From assembly GCF_024692365.1 (NCBI RefSeq), contig NZ_JAILMR010000036.1, positions 1 through 64,000 on the forward strand: 64,000 nucleotides of DNA, in the 5' to 3' direction. The notes under the pieces are model-generated. The model searched no databases. It had not been told where the DNA came from and saw only the letters and a program-made list of their open reading frames with translations. The stretch is from Ruminococcus sp. GTDB taxonomy: Bacteria; Bacillota; Clostridia; Oscillospirales; Ruminococcaceae. Made by a program: the position numbers and the translations under genes. Positions 24,543-32,913 of this stretch are shown piece after piece (the first letter of the stretch is position 1; each line of letters begins with the position of its first letter).

Positions 24543-26492
24543 ATGTCCGACCGTAAAACCATATGTTTTTTGACTGCGGTTCCCGAATCGGTTCATGCCA
24601 ATAGGCTGGCGTCAGGAATATTTGAGCAGTGCGAAAAATACGGTTACAATGTGGCAGTGTTTTCTTCGATGATAACCCCTGATTTCTTTTTTAAAGAGTA
24701 TGCCGAGGGCGAGTTGACGATATACGAACTTCCCGATTTCACAAAGTTTGACGGTATAGTGATAGATGTCATCAGCCTTGTGCTTCAGAACAAGACAGAG
24801 CGTGCGGAAAGGATATGCCACAGGATAAGGGAACAGACAGATGCCCCTTTGGTGGGAATAGGTATCCCCATAAGCGATGTTACAATGGTCAGGAGCGATA
24901 ATGACCTGATGTTCCGTGAACTCTGCCGTCATGCCGTAAATGTACACGGTTGTAAGGAGATATGTCTGCTTACAGGATTTAAGGGAAATCCCGAAGCTGA
25001 ATCACGTCTTGCGGTCATGCTGGACGAGCTTTCAAACTTAGGGTTACAGGTGAAGGACGAACATATCGTCTACGGCGATTTCTGGTATTTCAGCGGTAAA
25101 AAACTGGCAGATGATATGCTTTCGGGAAAGATCTCCATGCCCGATGCTGTCATAGCAGCAAGCGATCATATGGCACTGGGTTTTATGGAAGAAATGCGCG
25201 CCAACGATGTGAGAGTTCCCGAGGATATCCGCGTGCTTGGATTTGAAGCTACACAGGAAGCTATCCTTAACAATATATCCCTTACCACCATAGAATCAAA
25301 CTTTGCAAAATGTGCTGCCGATGCAGTTGACCTTATCAGGGCTGAGATCGATCCCGATAAGGAGATAGTTCCTTTCGAGCCTGATGTTGCACATATGCTT
25401 CATCTGGGTAAAAGTTGTGGGTGCAAGCCTGACGTTGAGAGAACACTGGATATGGTAAAAGCTTCCATTTACTTTATCTCAAAAAATTATTACTCGGATA
25501 TGTTCCAGGATAATATCGATATAGGAACTCTGATGGAAAGTTATATCCCCGAAAAACTGACAGCATCGCAGACTCCTGATGAATGTATAAGCAATCTTTA
25601 TGATGCGGCTTTCATTCTTTCACCTTATGAGAATGTTTATCTGTGTCTTCGTGAAGACTGGCTGGATATGGACATAAAAAACGGCAAGGGTTATACTGAC
25701 AGAATGAAGCTGGTTATGCGAAGATCAAGAGAATGCCGCGACGATTACTACTCGGATACTGATGCAAAGGTATTCAGCACGAAAGAAATGCTGCCGGGAA
25801 TGTTTGATGATAATGATGTTCCCTATGTGTATTACTTTTCGCCCATGCACTTTGGTGATAATACACTTGGATATTCTGTGATGCAAAGAAAGCTTTCGGA
25901 AAAGGATAAGATAAATCTTGTTTACCGCAACTGGCTGAGATTTGCAAACAATGCCCTTGAAATGGTGCGCTCAAAACATCAATTTATGGATATGTCATTC
26001 CATGATAAGATGACGGGACTTTTCAACCGCAGGGGAATGTACAGTGAATACGAAAAAATGCGCAGGAAAGCGGCGCCCGAGGATAAACTGTTTGTCTGCG
26101 TTATTGATATGGATAGGCTGAAATATATAAATGACACTTTCGGACATCAGGAGGGCGACATTGCCATCAGACTTATCGGCGATTCAGTAGCTTCAGTAAC
26201 GGGCGAACACGAAATCAGTGTGCGTGCGGGCGGAGATGAGTTCTATATTATCGGCATTGGAGAGTATGATGATGCTGCACTTGTCCAGAAAAAAGAACAG
26301 TTTTATCAGGCGCTGAAAAAGAATACGGAACATTTGGACAAGCCCTATAATGTAACAGCAAGTATCGGTGCGGCACTGGGCAACATGAAGGACGATATAC
26401 GTCTTGACAGCCTGATACTTGAAGCTGACGAAGCTATGTACTACCACAAGATACTCAGAAAGATGAATGGTCACAAGGTCGATATCAAGTGA
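24543..26492 (+). CDS. LacI-like ligand-binding domain fused to GGDEF (paralogue)
   Basis: 649 residues, same plan as the gene at 2222-4081. The N-terminal LacI-type binding fold has no DNA-binding head (AVIAASDHMALGFMEEMRAN, then RVLGFEATQEA); an SCGC cysteine cluster and an undefined middle region follow. The GGDEF domain has GGDEF at 563-567 and the metal site VIDMDRLKYIND. Likely a cytoplasmic diguanylate cyclase responding to a small ligand. It has its own promoter and terminator between two polysaccharide-degradation genes, so the ligand may be a plant-derived sugar (inference). Confidence 0.85.
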   Translation: MSDRKTICFLTAVPESVHANRLASGIFEQCEKYGYNVAVFSSMITPDFFFKEYAEGELTIYELPDFTKFDGIVIDVISLVLQNKTERAERICHRIREQTDAPLVGIGIPISDVTMVRSDNDLMFRELCRHAVNVHGCKEICLLTGFKGNPEAESRLAVMLDELSNLGLQVKDEHIVYGDFWYFSGKKLADDMLSGKISMPDAVIAASDHMALGFMEEMRANDVRVPEDIRVLGFEATQEAILNNISLTTIESNFAKCAADAVDLIRAEIDPDKEIVPFEPDVAHMLHLGKSCGCKPDVERTLDMVKASIYFISKNYYSDMFQDNIDIGTLMESYIPEKLTASQTPDECISNLYDAAFILSPYENVYLCLREDWLDMDIKNGKGYTDRMKLVMRRSRECRDDYYSDTDAKVFSTKEMLPGMFDDNDVPYVYYFSPMHFGDNTLGYSVMQRKLSEKDKINLVYRNWLRFANNALEMVRSKHQFMDMSFHDKMTGLFNRRGMYSEYEKMRRKAAPEDKLFVCVIDMDRLKYINDTFGHQEGDIAIRLIGDSVASVTGEHEISVRAGGDEFYIIGIGEYDDAALVQKKEQFYQALKKNTEHLDKPYNVTASIGAALGNMKDDIRLDSLILEADEAMYYHKILRKMNGHKVDIK

Positions 26493-26520
26493 GTGAAAAA
26501 TGATAATATATAAATATATT

Positions 26521-26550
26521 AGTGCAGCAGAACCATCTGCTGCACTTTTT
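26521..26550 (+). terminator. Terminator of LacI-like/GGDEF gene
   Basis: Perfect 10-bp stem AGTGCAGCAG / CTGCTGCACT followed by TTTT. Confidence 0.85.
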
Positions 26551-26586
26551 GCATTAGTAAAGATTTTTACCGAAAATGTTAGCAAA

Positions 26587-26631
26587 ATGACCGTATAGGT
26601 CATTGCCAGATTCGGATTTTTATGTTATAAT
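26587..26631 (+). promoter_or_regulatory. Promoter and palindromic operator of the arabinanase gene
   Basis: TTGCCA (26603-26608), 17 bases, TATAAT (26626-26631). A perfect palindrome ATGACC-GTATA-GGTCAT (26587-26603) abuts the -35 box. A small leader hairpin ATGTC/GACAT follows at 26645-26661. Confidence 0.65.
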
Positions 26632-26684
26632 ATTTAAAAATACCATGTCGCTATCTGACATTTTTATCCTAAGGGGGAATTATA

Positions 26685-29228
26685 ATGAAAAAACGCAGGA
26701 TTAGCGCCGTTATGCTGGCACTTAGTCTGGGAATCTCGGGCATGAGCAGCATCGGTGCAAATGCAGCAGGACGAAGAGTTTCCGTGCATGATCCGTCTAT
26801 AATCAAGGCTAACGGTACTTACTATGTTTTCGGTTCGCATATTGATGCGGCACAGTCGGGAGATCTCATGAACTGGGATACATTTTCCAACGGCTATGCA
26901 CGCACCAACAATGTGGAGTTCGGAAATCTTTCCGAAAACCTGAAAAAAGCCTTTGCATGGGCGGGTGAAGACCTTGAGGACTGCAAGGGCGGATTTGCTG
27001 TATGGGCTCCGGATGTGATATGGAATCCCGGTTTTAAATGTCCCGACGGAAGCCGCGGCGCTTATGTTATGTATTTCTGCACCAGCTCCACCTACAAGCG
27101 CTCGGTAATTTGCTATGCATGGTCGAAGAATATCAAGGGCACTTATACCTTTGGTGATACTCTGATATATTCGGGATTTTACGACACTGACAGCTATGTT
27201 TACAGTTCCAGCAAGAGCGTGAACCGCAAATATACCTCAACCAATATTGATGAACTTATGGCGAGCGGCAAGGTCACTTACAATAACAGCTGGTTCAACA
27301 ATCATGATTTCAATAATCAGCTGTTCCCGAATGCCATCGACCCGACTATATATTACGGCACAGACGGCAAAATGTACATGACCTATGGTTCATGGTCGGG
27401 CGGTATCTTCACACTGGAGATTGACCCCGAAACAGGAAAGTGTATTCACCCTAAGACAGGTAAGACCTCTGACGGCAGAATGGTGGACAGCTATTTCGGT
27501 ACGAAGATAGCAGGCGGTTACGGCAAATCGGGTGAGGGTCCGTTTATTGAATACAATGCGGATACGGGGTACTACTATCTCTGGACGACCTACGGCGGAC
27601 TGACTTCTACGGGCGGATACAATATGCGTGTTTCACGTTCAAGATCTCCGCTTGGACCTTTTGTTGATGCGGCAGGAAATCCCGCAGTGCTGAACTCGAA
27701 CACCAATCTCGATTCAGTTGGGCTGAAAGTTATGGGCAACTACAAGTTCTCCAGCCTTGATACGGCGTACATGGCTTGCGGTCACAATTCCGTTCTGCGC
27801 GATGATGACGGTCAGTGGTATTTGTTCTATCATGCAAGATTTGATGACGGCTATGAGATACATCAGGTGCGCGTTCATCAGATGTATTTCAATGCTGACG
27901 GTTGGCCTGTTGTGACTCCTTTTGAGTATGCAGGCGATAAGCTTTCAAAGGGCGGATACAATGAGAGCGATATTGTTGGCAAATATGAATACATCAACCA
28001 CGGCAATTCCACCGATGGAAAGATCATAAACTACAAGACCATCAATCTGAATTCAAACGGAACTATCTCAGGTGATGCAAGCGGTACCTGGAAACAGAGC
28101 GGTACTACTGCAGATGCAACTCTGGTCATTGACGGCAAGACCTACAAGGGTTATTTCTATGCGGGCAAGAATGAGAAGGGTAAAAAGGTCATGAGTTTTA
28201 CTGCGGTCGGAAGCAATAACCAGACTGTCTGGGGTGCTAAGAACGATCAGTTTTATGGCACTGAACGCGAGTGGACAGGTGATTTCACCAATGCAGGATA
28301 TGATCTTGTTTATGCCCCTGATTCTGTAACCAATGAAAAGCCCGGTGCATCTCTGAAAATCAGCGGTACTGATCTACTTTCGGGTGTCAGCTATTATATC
28401 GTCAACAAGAACAGCAACCTCTCACTTGATCTGCCAAACGGAAGCACTGCAAACGGCACAAATATCCAGCAGTGGGATCAGAATGGTTGTTTTGCACAGC
28501 AATTCCGTATCATTGCTGAGAAAGATGGTTGGTGCAGGATCGCATCTGTCGGTGATGAATCAAAGGTAATTTCTGTTGCATATAATACCGCTGCTGACGG
28601 AACAAATGTTGAACTTGCGACCTACACGGGTGCTGATAATCAGCTGTTCAAGGTTGTTGAAAGCAACGGATATTATGCATTTCTGACCAAGTGTTCGGGT
28701 GCAAAAAGCTCACTTGATGTATTTGAGTGGTCGAAGGAAAACGGCGGAAATATCGCACAGTATCCCTACAATACTTTCGATTGTCAGCTGTTCTCCGTAA
28801 CGCCAGTGTGCCCTGCTGTGAATGATGGCGTGTACAGTTTCCGCAGATTATCAGACGGCAAGGTGACAGGAAACCGCACTGTAAAACGCCTGAATGACGG
28901 CAGATATACCCTCGCCGAAGAAAACGGCAAGAGCGGAACTTACACAATTAAGTGCAACGCAGACGGTAGCTACAAGCTGGTTTCTTCCGATGGTCAGGAA
29001 TCAAGTTACGTATTTGAGCCTGTTTCAAAGAACGCCTTTGTTGTAAAAACTCTCAGCGGTGATGTTGACGGAAACGGCGTTTTTGACGAAAATGATGTGG
29101 ATATGATGCACAGATATCTTGCAAAACTCGGCGGACTGAACGATGCTTCGCAGGGCGATATCAACAAGGACGGCGAGATCGATATTCTTGATCTTGTTGA
29201 AATGAAGCGTAAACTTCTTGGTTGCTGA
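26685..29228 (+). CDS. Secreted GH43 endo-arabinanase with ricin-type CBM and dockerin
   Basis: 847 residues, signal peptide at 1-28. GH43 domain with base D36 (HDPSI), D219 (AIDPTIYYG) and acid E284 (GEGPF). The insertion-rich arrangement and the small beta-barrel domain after it (about 430-545, IVGKYEYINHG onward) are as in Bacillus endo-1,5-alpha-L-arabinanase Abn2. Then a ricin-B-type lectin (about 560-705, QXW-like repeats IQQWDQ and CQLFSV), a short beta region, and a C-terminal dockerin (about 790-847, DVDGNGVFDENDV and DINKDGEIDILDLVEMKRK). It should cut arabinan, attached through the dockerin. Start follows AGGGGGAA. Confidence 0.87.
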   Translation: MKKRRISAVMLALSLGISGMSSIGANAAGRRVSVHDPSIIKANGTYYVFGSHIDAAQSGDLMNWDTFSNGYARTNNVEFGNLSENLKKAFAWAGEDLEDCKGGFAVWAPDVIWNPGFKCPDGSRGAYVMYFCTSSTYKRSVICYAWSKNIKGTYTFGDTLIYSGFYDTDSYVYSSSKSVNRKYTSTNIDELMASGKVTYNNSWFNNHDFNNQLFPNAIDPTIYYGTDGKMYMTYGSWSGGIFTLEIDPETGKCIHPKTGKTSDGRMVDSYFGTKIAGGYGKSGEGPFIEYNADTGYYYLWTTYGGLTSTGGYNMRVSRSRSPLGPFVDAAGNPAVLNSNTNLDSVGLKVMGNYKFSSLDTAYMACGHNSVLRDDDGQWYLFYHARFDDGYEIHQVRVHQMYFNADGWPVVTPFEYAGDKLSKGGYNESDIVGKYEYINHGNSTDGKIINYKTINLNSNGTISGDASGTWKQSGTTADATLVIDGKTYKGYFYAGKNEKGKKVMSFTAVGSNNQTVWGAKNDQFYGTEREWTGDFTNAGYDLVYAPDSVTNEKPGASLKISGTDLLSGVSYYIVNKNSNLSLDLPNGSTANGTNIQQWDQNGCFAQQFRIIAEKDGWCRIASVGDESKVISVAYNTAADGTNVELATYTGADNQLFKVVESNGYYAFLTKCSGAKSSLDVFEWSKENGGNIAQYPYNTFDCQLFSVTPVCPAVNDGVYSFRRLSDGKVTGNRTVKRLNDGRYTLAEENGKSGTYTIKCNADGSYKLVSSDGQESSYVFEPVSKNAFVVKTLSGDVDGNGVFDENDVDMMHRYLAKLGGLNDASQGDINKDGEIDILDLVEMKRKLLGC

Positions 29229-29252
29229 TCGTTAACTAAAAAAATCTGACAT

Positions 29253-29292
29253 AAAAAAACTCTCTGCCGATCACTCGGACAGAGAGTTTTTT
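29253..29292. terminator. Bidirectional terminator between convergent glycosidase genes
   Basis: Stem ACTCTCTG / CAGAGAGT flanked by A-run and T-run, so it works in both directions. Confidence 0.85.
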
Positions 29293-29323
29293 ATGAGATG
29301 ATCCTTAACCTATGAGGTAATTA

Positions 29324-31582
29324 TCAGGAGATCTTTTTAATAACGAGATCTGTGATAGTAACTGTTACGGGAGCGTTCACGCCGCCGCAGGTGAATACGC
29401 AGGCAACATTATCATCAGTAGGTTCGGTCATAGCGAACGTCTTGGAATAATGCTGTTTCTGAGTTGTGAAGCTCAGAGGTGCGTAGAAGTACTGATCATA
29501 TGGGTCATAATTCTGCTGGAATTTATAGCCCATTTCTACAGACTTGTCAGCCTGATAGTCGAATGAGATCTCGTATGTTGCGCCTCTTTCAAGTGTGAGG
29601 TCGGGGTACATACCCTGAACGTGCCATACATCTGTACCTGCATTTTTAACAGCGATCTGAAGACCGTTGCTCAGATTCTTGAATGAAGCAGAAGCGCCGC
29701 CTTCGGTGTTTGCCCAGCCTGAGAACTTGGAAGCATCAGCAGTCATGTTTGTGCCTGTTGTAACAGAAGGTTCCTGTGTAGAAGGCTGTGTTGTTGTGGA
29801 AGAAGAACCGCCGCTGACCTTTACGAGTGAAAGGTTGGTAACAGTTACCTTGTAAGGAACGTTCACACTCTTGCCGCCAAGATTGAATGTTACTCGGCAG
29901 GCATTGTCGGTCTTTGAAGTATAGTCAAAAGTAGCAGTATAGTGCTGAGCGCTTGTTGTCCAGTTCAGTGTATCGCTGTAATATGATAAGTAATCACCGT
30001 GACCTTGGTTTACGATAACAGTTGTGGACTGAGGCTTATCGCTGATATAATCGAATGAGAGCTTGTAAGTTGCGCCCTGTTCAAGGGTGATCGCATCATA
30101 GAAGAACTGTGCGTTCCATTCGTAGTTGCCGCCCTTTTCGACCTGCATTGCTACACCGTTGTCAACATAGAACAGCTCGCCCTTGCCGCCTTCGGAGGTA
30201 TCTGTCCAGCTTGCCCAGTTATCTTCGTTAGCACAAAGATTGTTCTCATCGGGAACGGTCTCGGGGTTCTTGAGAGCTCTTTCCATCTCAACGAGGTCGA
30301 GGATATCTATCTCGCCGTCCATGTTGATGTCGGCTTTTCTGCTGATGTTATCGGAAAGTCTTACCAGATAATTCTGGAGCAGTTCCTTGTCGGTAGAATT
30401 GAGTTTGCCGTCACCGTTGATATCGCCCTTTACCTCTTTAGCGGGATCAACGTTTACCTGTGAACCTGCTGCTACAAGCATAGTGTTCAGCAGTTCGGGC
30501 TGAGTAACTTTCAGTGTACGGCGGTTGTAGATCTTATACTGTGAACCGTTATCCCACCATATGCAGCACATACCGTAGTTAGTGCACTTTTCAACAAGAT
30601 ATTTTGCCCATGAAGTGATCTCATCCATGTTATTCTTGTTTGCACAGCCGAATTCGCCTATGATAACAGGGATACCCTTCTGGGAGAATGTTCTGTTGAG
30701 GTTGTCAAGTACATTATCCAGCGGAGACTTTGTCCATGTGGTTATCTCGGGATAACTTTCATGGGTGAACTCAAAAGGCTGATAAACGTGTGCCTCAACG
30801 ATAAGTCTGTCGCTTATGGTATCCTTTGGCAGAACGTACTGACTTGTGATCTCGTTGTTTGCACCACCGCAGTAGGTGTTGCAGATAAGATTTCTCTTGG
30901 AATTGTTTCCACCTGATTTTCTGACAGTATCAACAAAGATCTGGTTGAGATCGTTGGCGATGGGACAAGCTTCCGAACTTGGTATCCACCACTGATTTGC
31001 ACTGTCATCAAGTATTTCGTTGAAGCCTTCAAACAGAAGCTTGTCGCCGTAATCTGCAAAGTTATCGCTCACCTGTTCCCAGATAGATGTGAACATAGCT
31101 TTCTTTGTCTGAAGGTTCGTGCTGTTGGCTTTCAGCCAGCCCTTTTCACCTGTATCATGGTGAACATTGATGATACAGTACATATCATCTTCAAGAACGT
31201 AATCTACGATCTCTTCAACTCTGTTCATCCATGTTTCGTCGATCTTGTAAGTTACAGGATCCATGTGTTCGTACCAGGTAACAGGTACACGAACGGTTTT
31301 TACACCCGATTTCTTTACCATGTCGATCATGGCTTTTGTTGTAGCAGGATTACCCCATGCTGTTTCGGAAGATGTACTTCCTCTGTTAGACCCTACCGTT
31401 GTGCCCGAATAGCTGTCAAGCGAGTTGCCGAGGTTCCACCCCAGACCCATATCGGCAACTGTCTGCTTGGCATTTTTCTCGAAAGCGGCTTCTGCACGGA
31501 CAGGCTTAATGACTGACAGGCATGAAACTGCCATAGCGCAGACCATTGAAAGCGCAAGAGTCTTTTTGCTTTTTGTCTTCAT
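29324..31582 (-). CDS. Secreted GH5 endoglucanase with internal dockerin and two binding modules
   Basis: 752 residues, signal peptide at 1-32. GH5 domain opens with GLGWNLGNSLD; acid/base E189 (FEGFNEI) and nucleophile E310 (IIGEFGC). A dockerin follows in the middle (about 370-435, DINGDGKLNSTDKELL and DINMDGEIDILDLVEMERA), then two related jelly-roll modules of ~140 residues (TYKLSFDYISDK and TYEISFDYQADK mark the same place in each) separated by a Ser/Thr-rich linker. They may be CBM4/CBM37-like. The enzyme should hydrolyse cellulose or mixed-linkage glucan. Start follows AGAAGGGG; the leader is ~250 bases. Confidence 0.88.
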   Translation of the reverse strand: MKTKSKKTLALSMVCAMAVSCLSVIKPVRAEAAFEKNAKQTVADMGLGWNLGNSLDSYSGTTVGSNRGSTSSETAWGNPATTKAMIDMVKKSGVKTVRVPVTWYEHMDPVTYKIDETWMNRVEEIVDYVLEDDMYCIINVHHDTGEKGWLKANSTNLQTKKAMFTSIWEQVSDNFADYGDKLLFEGFNEILDDSANQWWIPSSEACPIANDLNQIFVDTVRKSGGNNSKRNLICNTYCGGANNEITSQYVLPKDTISDRLIVEAHVYQPFEFTHESYPEITTWTKSPLDNVLDNLNRTFSQKGIPVIIGEFGCANKNNMDEITSWAKYLVEKCTNYGMCCIWWDNGSQYKIYNRRTLKVTQPELLNTMLVAAGSQVNVDPAKEVKGDINGDGKLNSTDKELLQNYLVRLSDNISRKADINMDGEIDILDLVEMERALKNPETVPDENNLCANEDNWASWTDTSEGGKGELFYVDNGVAMQVEKGGNYEWNAQFFYDAITLEQGATYKLSFDYISDKPQSTTVIVNQGHGDYLSYYSDTLNWTTSAQHYTATFDYTSKTDNACRVTFNLGGKSVNVPYKVTVTNLSLVKVSGGSSSTTTQPSTQEPSVTTGTNMTADASKFSGWANTEGGASASFKNLSNGLQIAVKNAGTDVWHVQGMYPDLTLERGATYEISFDYQADKSVEMGYKFQQNYDPYDQYFYAPLSFTTQKQHYSKTFAMTEPTDDNVACVFTCGGVNAPVTVTITDLVIKKIS

Positions 31583-31622
31583 AACAAACTACCCCTTCTG
31601 ATCAAAAGTTTTAACTTGTTCG

Positions 31623-31659
31623 GGTCTGCCGGTCACTCCTCACATTTAGTCGGCAGACC
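31623..31659 (-). other. 5'-UTR hairpin of the GH5 (dockerin) mRNA
   Basis: Perfect 9-bp stem GGTCTGCCG / CGGCAGACC about 40 bases before the start codon; no T-run, so not a terminator. Confidence 0.5.
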
Positions 31660-31676
31660 TGTTTCTTAGTTAGCTT

Positions 31677-31817
31677 TCACAGCCTTATCTGACCATTGAC
31701 TGTGGGGGAAAACGGGAATATCCGGACTTGTATTAACCGCTTGTTCAGTGTGTACTGAATATTCTCCTTGTAGGTAATGTACATTAAACAACATACCCAT
31801 TTGTGAAAAATGCGCAT
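31677..31817 (-). CDS. Possible 46-residue leader peptide
   Basis: An open frame within the long GH5 leader with AGGGG nine bases before its ATG. It is basic and contains two adjacent Cys (WVCCLMYITY). No homologue is recognised, and it may be chance; it is listed because it lies wholly between promoter and enzyme gene and has a plausible ribosome site. Confidence 0.25.
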   Translation of the reverse strand: MRIFHKWVCCLMYITYKENIQYTLNKRLIQVRIFPFSPTVNGQIRL

Positions 31818-31841
31818 GATCCTATCCCCTGAACTAAATTT

Positions 31842-31881
31842 ATTATACACTGTTGACAATGAGAATTCAATGATATATAAT
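31842..31881. promoter_or_regulatory. Overlapping divergent promoters of GH5 and AraC genes
   Basis: Minus: TTGAAT (31870-31865), 17 bases, TATAAT (31847-31842). Plus: TTGACA (31853-31858), 17 bases, TATAAT (31876-31881). The -35 regions interlock, so the two polymerases should exclude one another. Confidence 0.7.
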
Positions 31882-31920
31882 ATAACTTGAATGATGTTTT
31901 TTGAAAAAATCGGGTGATAT

Positions 31921-32706
31921 ATGATGATAATCAATAATGTTGGCTATAATCACAGGCACGATACGGACTTTTTTATCGAACGTCCCAACGGCAGCGGAGA
32001 CTGTCTGCTGCTGATACTCAAAACCGATACCATCTTCACGATAGACGGTAAAGATATCTTTGTCCCGAAGAATTCCTTCTTCATCTATCCTCAGGGAATG
32101 GCGCAGTATTACAGGTGTGTTCCCAAGCATGAATTTGCAAATGACTGGATACATTTTCGGTTTGATGAGGGCGAAGAAGAGGAATTTCTGAAAAGAAAGA
32201 TACCCTATGCACAGGGGATACCGACGGATTCTGTTGAGTTTTTAAGCTGGTGCATCAAGGCTATCGCCGATGAATACACCTCGGAATCGCCTTATGCGCA
32301 GGAGAATATGCAGCATTATATGTGGCTGATATTCAACCGCGTCAGTGACACGCTTCATCTGCCCGATAAGCAGATAAACGATGCCGAGCATGAGATGCTT
32401 CTTACTATCCGCCACAAGATATATGCCGAACCTTACATACCTCGCTCGATAATGTGGGCGGCTCACGAAGTCAGAATGAGCCCTGCTTCATTTCAGTATT
32501 ATTATAAAAAGAACTTCGGTGTGACATTCGTTCAGGATTTCATCAATGCCAAAACGGAGTATGCGAAAATGCTGTTGACTTCCACAAATCTTACAGCACA
32601 TGATATTGCAGGAAAATGCGGCTATCGGAATTACGAACATTTCACGCGGCAGTTCAAAGAACGCTGCGGTATCACTCCGCTTGAATACCGTAAGAAGAAG
32701 GATTGA
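31921..32706 (+). CDS. AraC-family regulator
   Basis: 261 residues: an N-terminal cupin-type sensor (about 10-110, GDCLLLILKTDTIFTIDGKD) and a C-terminal pair of helix-turn-helix motifs (about 165-261, PASFQYYYKKNFGVTFVQDF and DIAGKCGYRNYEHFTRQFKE). It probably senses a sugar or oligosaccharide. Divergent orientation and interlocked promoters make the GH5 gene next door its most likely target, along with itself. Confidence 0.88.
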   Translation: MMIINNVGYNHRHDTDFFIERPNGSGDCLLLILKTDTIFTIDGKDIFVPKNSFFIYPQGMAQYYRCVPKHEFANDWIHFRFDEGEEEEFLKRKIPYAQGIPTDSVEFLSWCIKAIADEYTSESPYAQENMQHYMWLIFNRVSDTLHLPDKQINDAEHEMLLTIRHKIYAEPYIPRSIMWAAHEVRMSPASFQYYYKKNFGVTFVQDFINAKTEYAKMLLTSTNLTAHDIAGKCGYRNYEHFTRQFKERCGITPLEYRKKKD

Positions 32707-32781
32707 AACTTCGCTTGAAAGAAAACAAAATTGGCTTTGACAAAAGCGTAAAAAGTTTACATTCAAATTTGAAAGTTTTTG

Positions 32782-32810
32782 TAGACAAGAACTTTGTTAT
32801 ATGATATAAT
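32782..32810 (+). promoter_or_regulatory. Promoter of the LRR protein gene
   Basis: TAGACA, 17 bases, TATAAT. Confidence 0.6.
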
Positions 32811-32913
32811 AAAATCGTTATATTGGTTAAAACATTTATATCGTTGGTTGGGCGATGGAGTTTTCCGATATACGGTAATTATAAAACTATTTATTAAGAT
32901 GGAGTGTGTGTAT

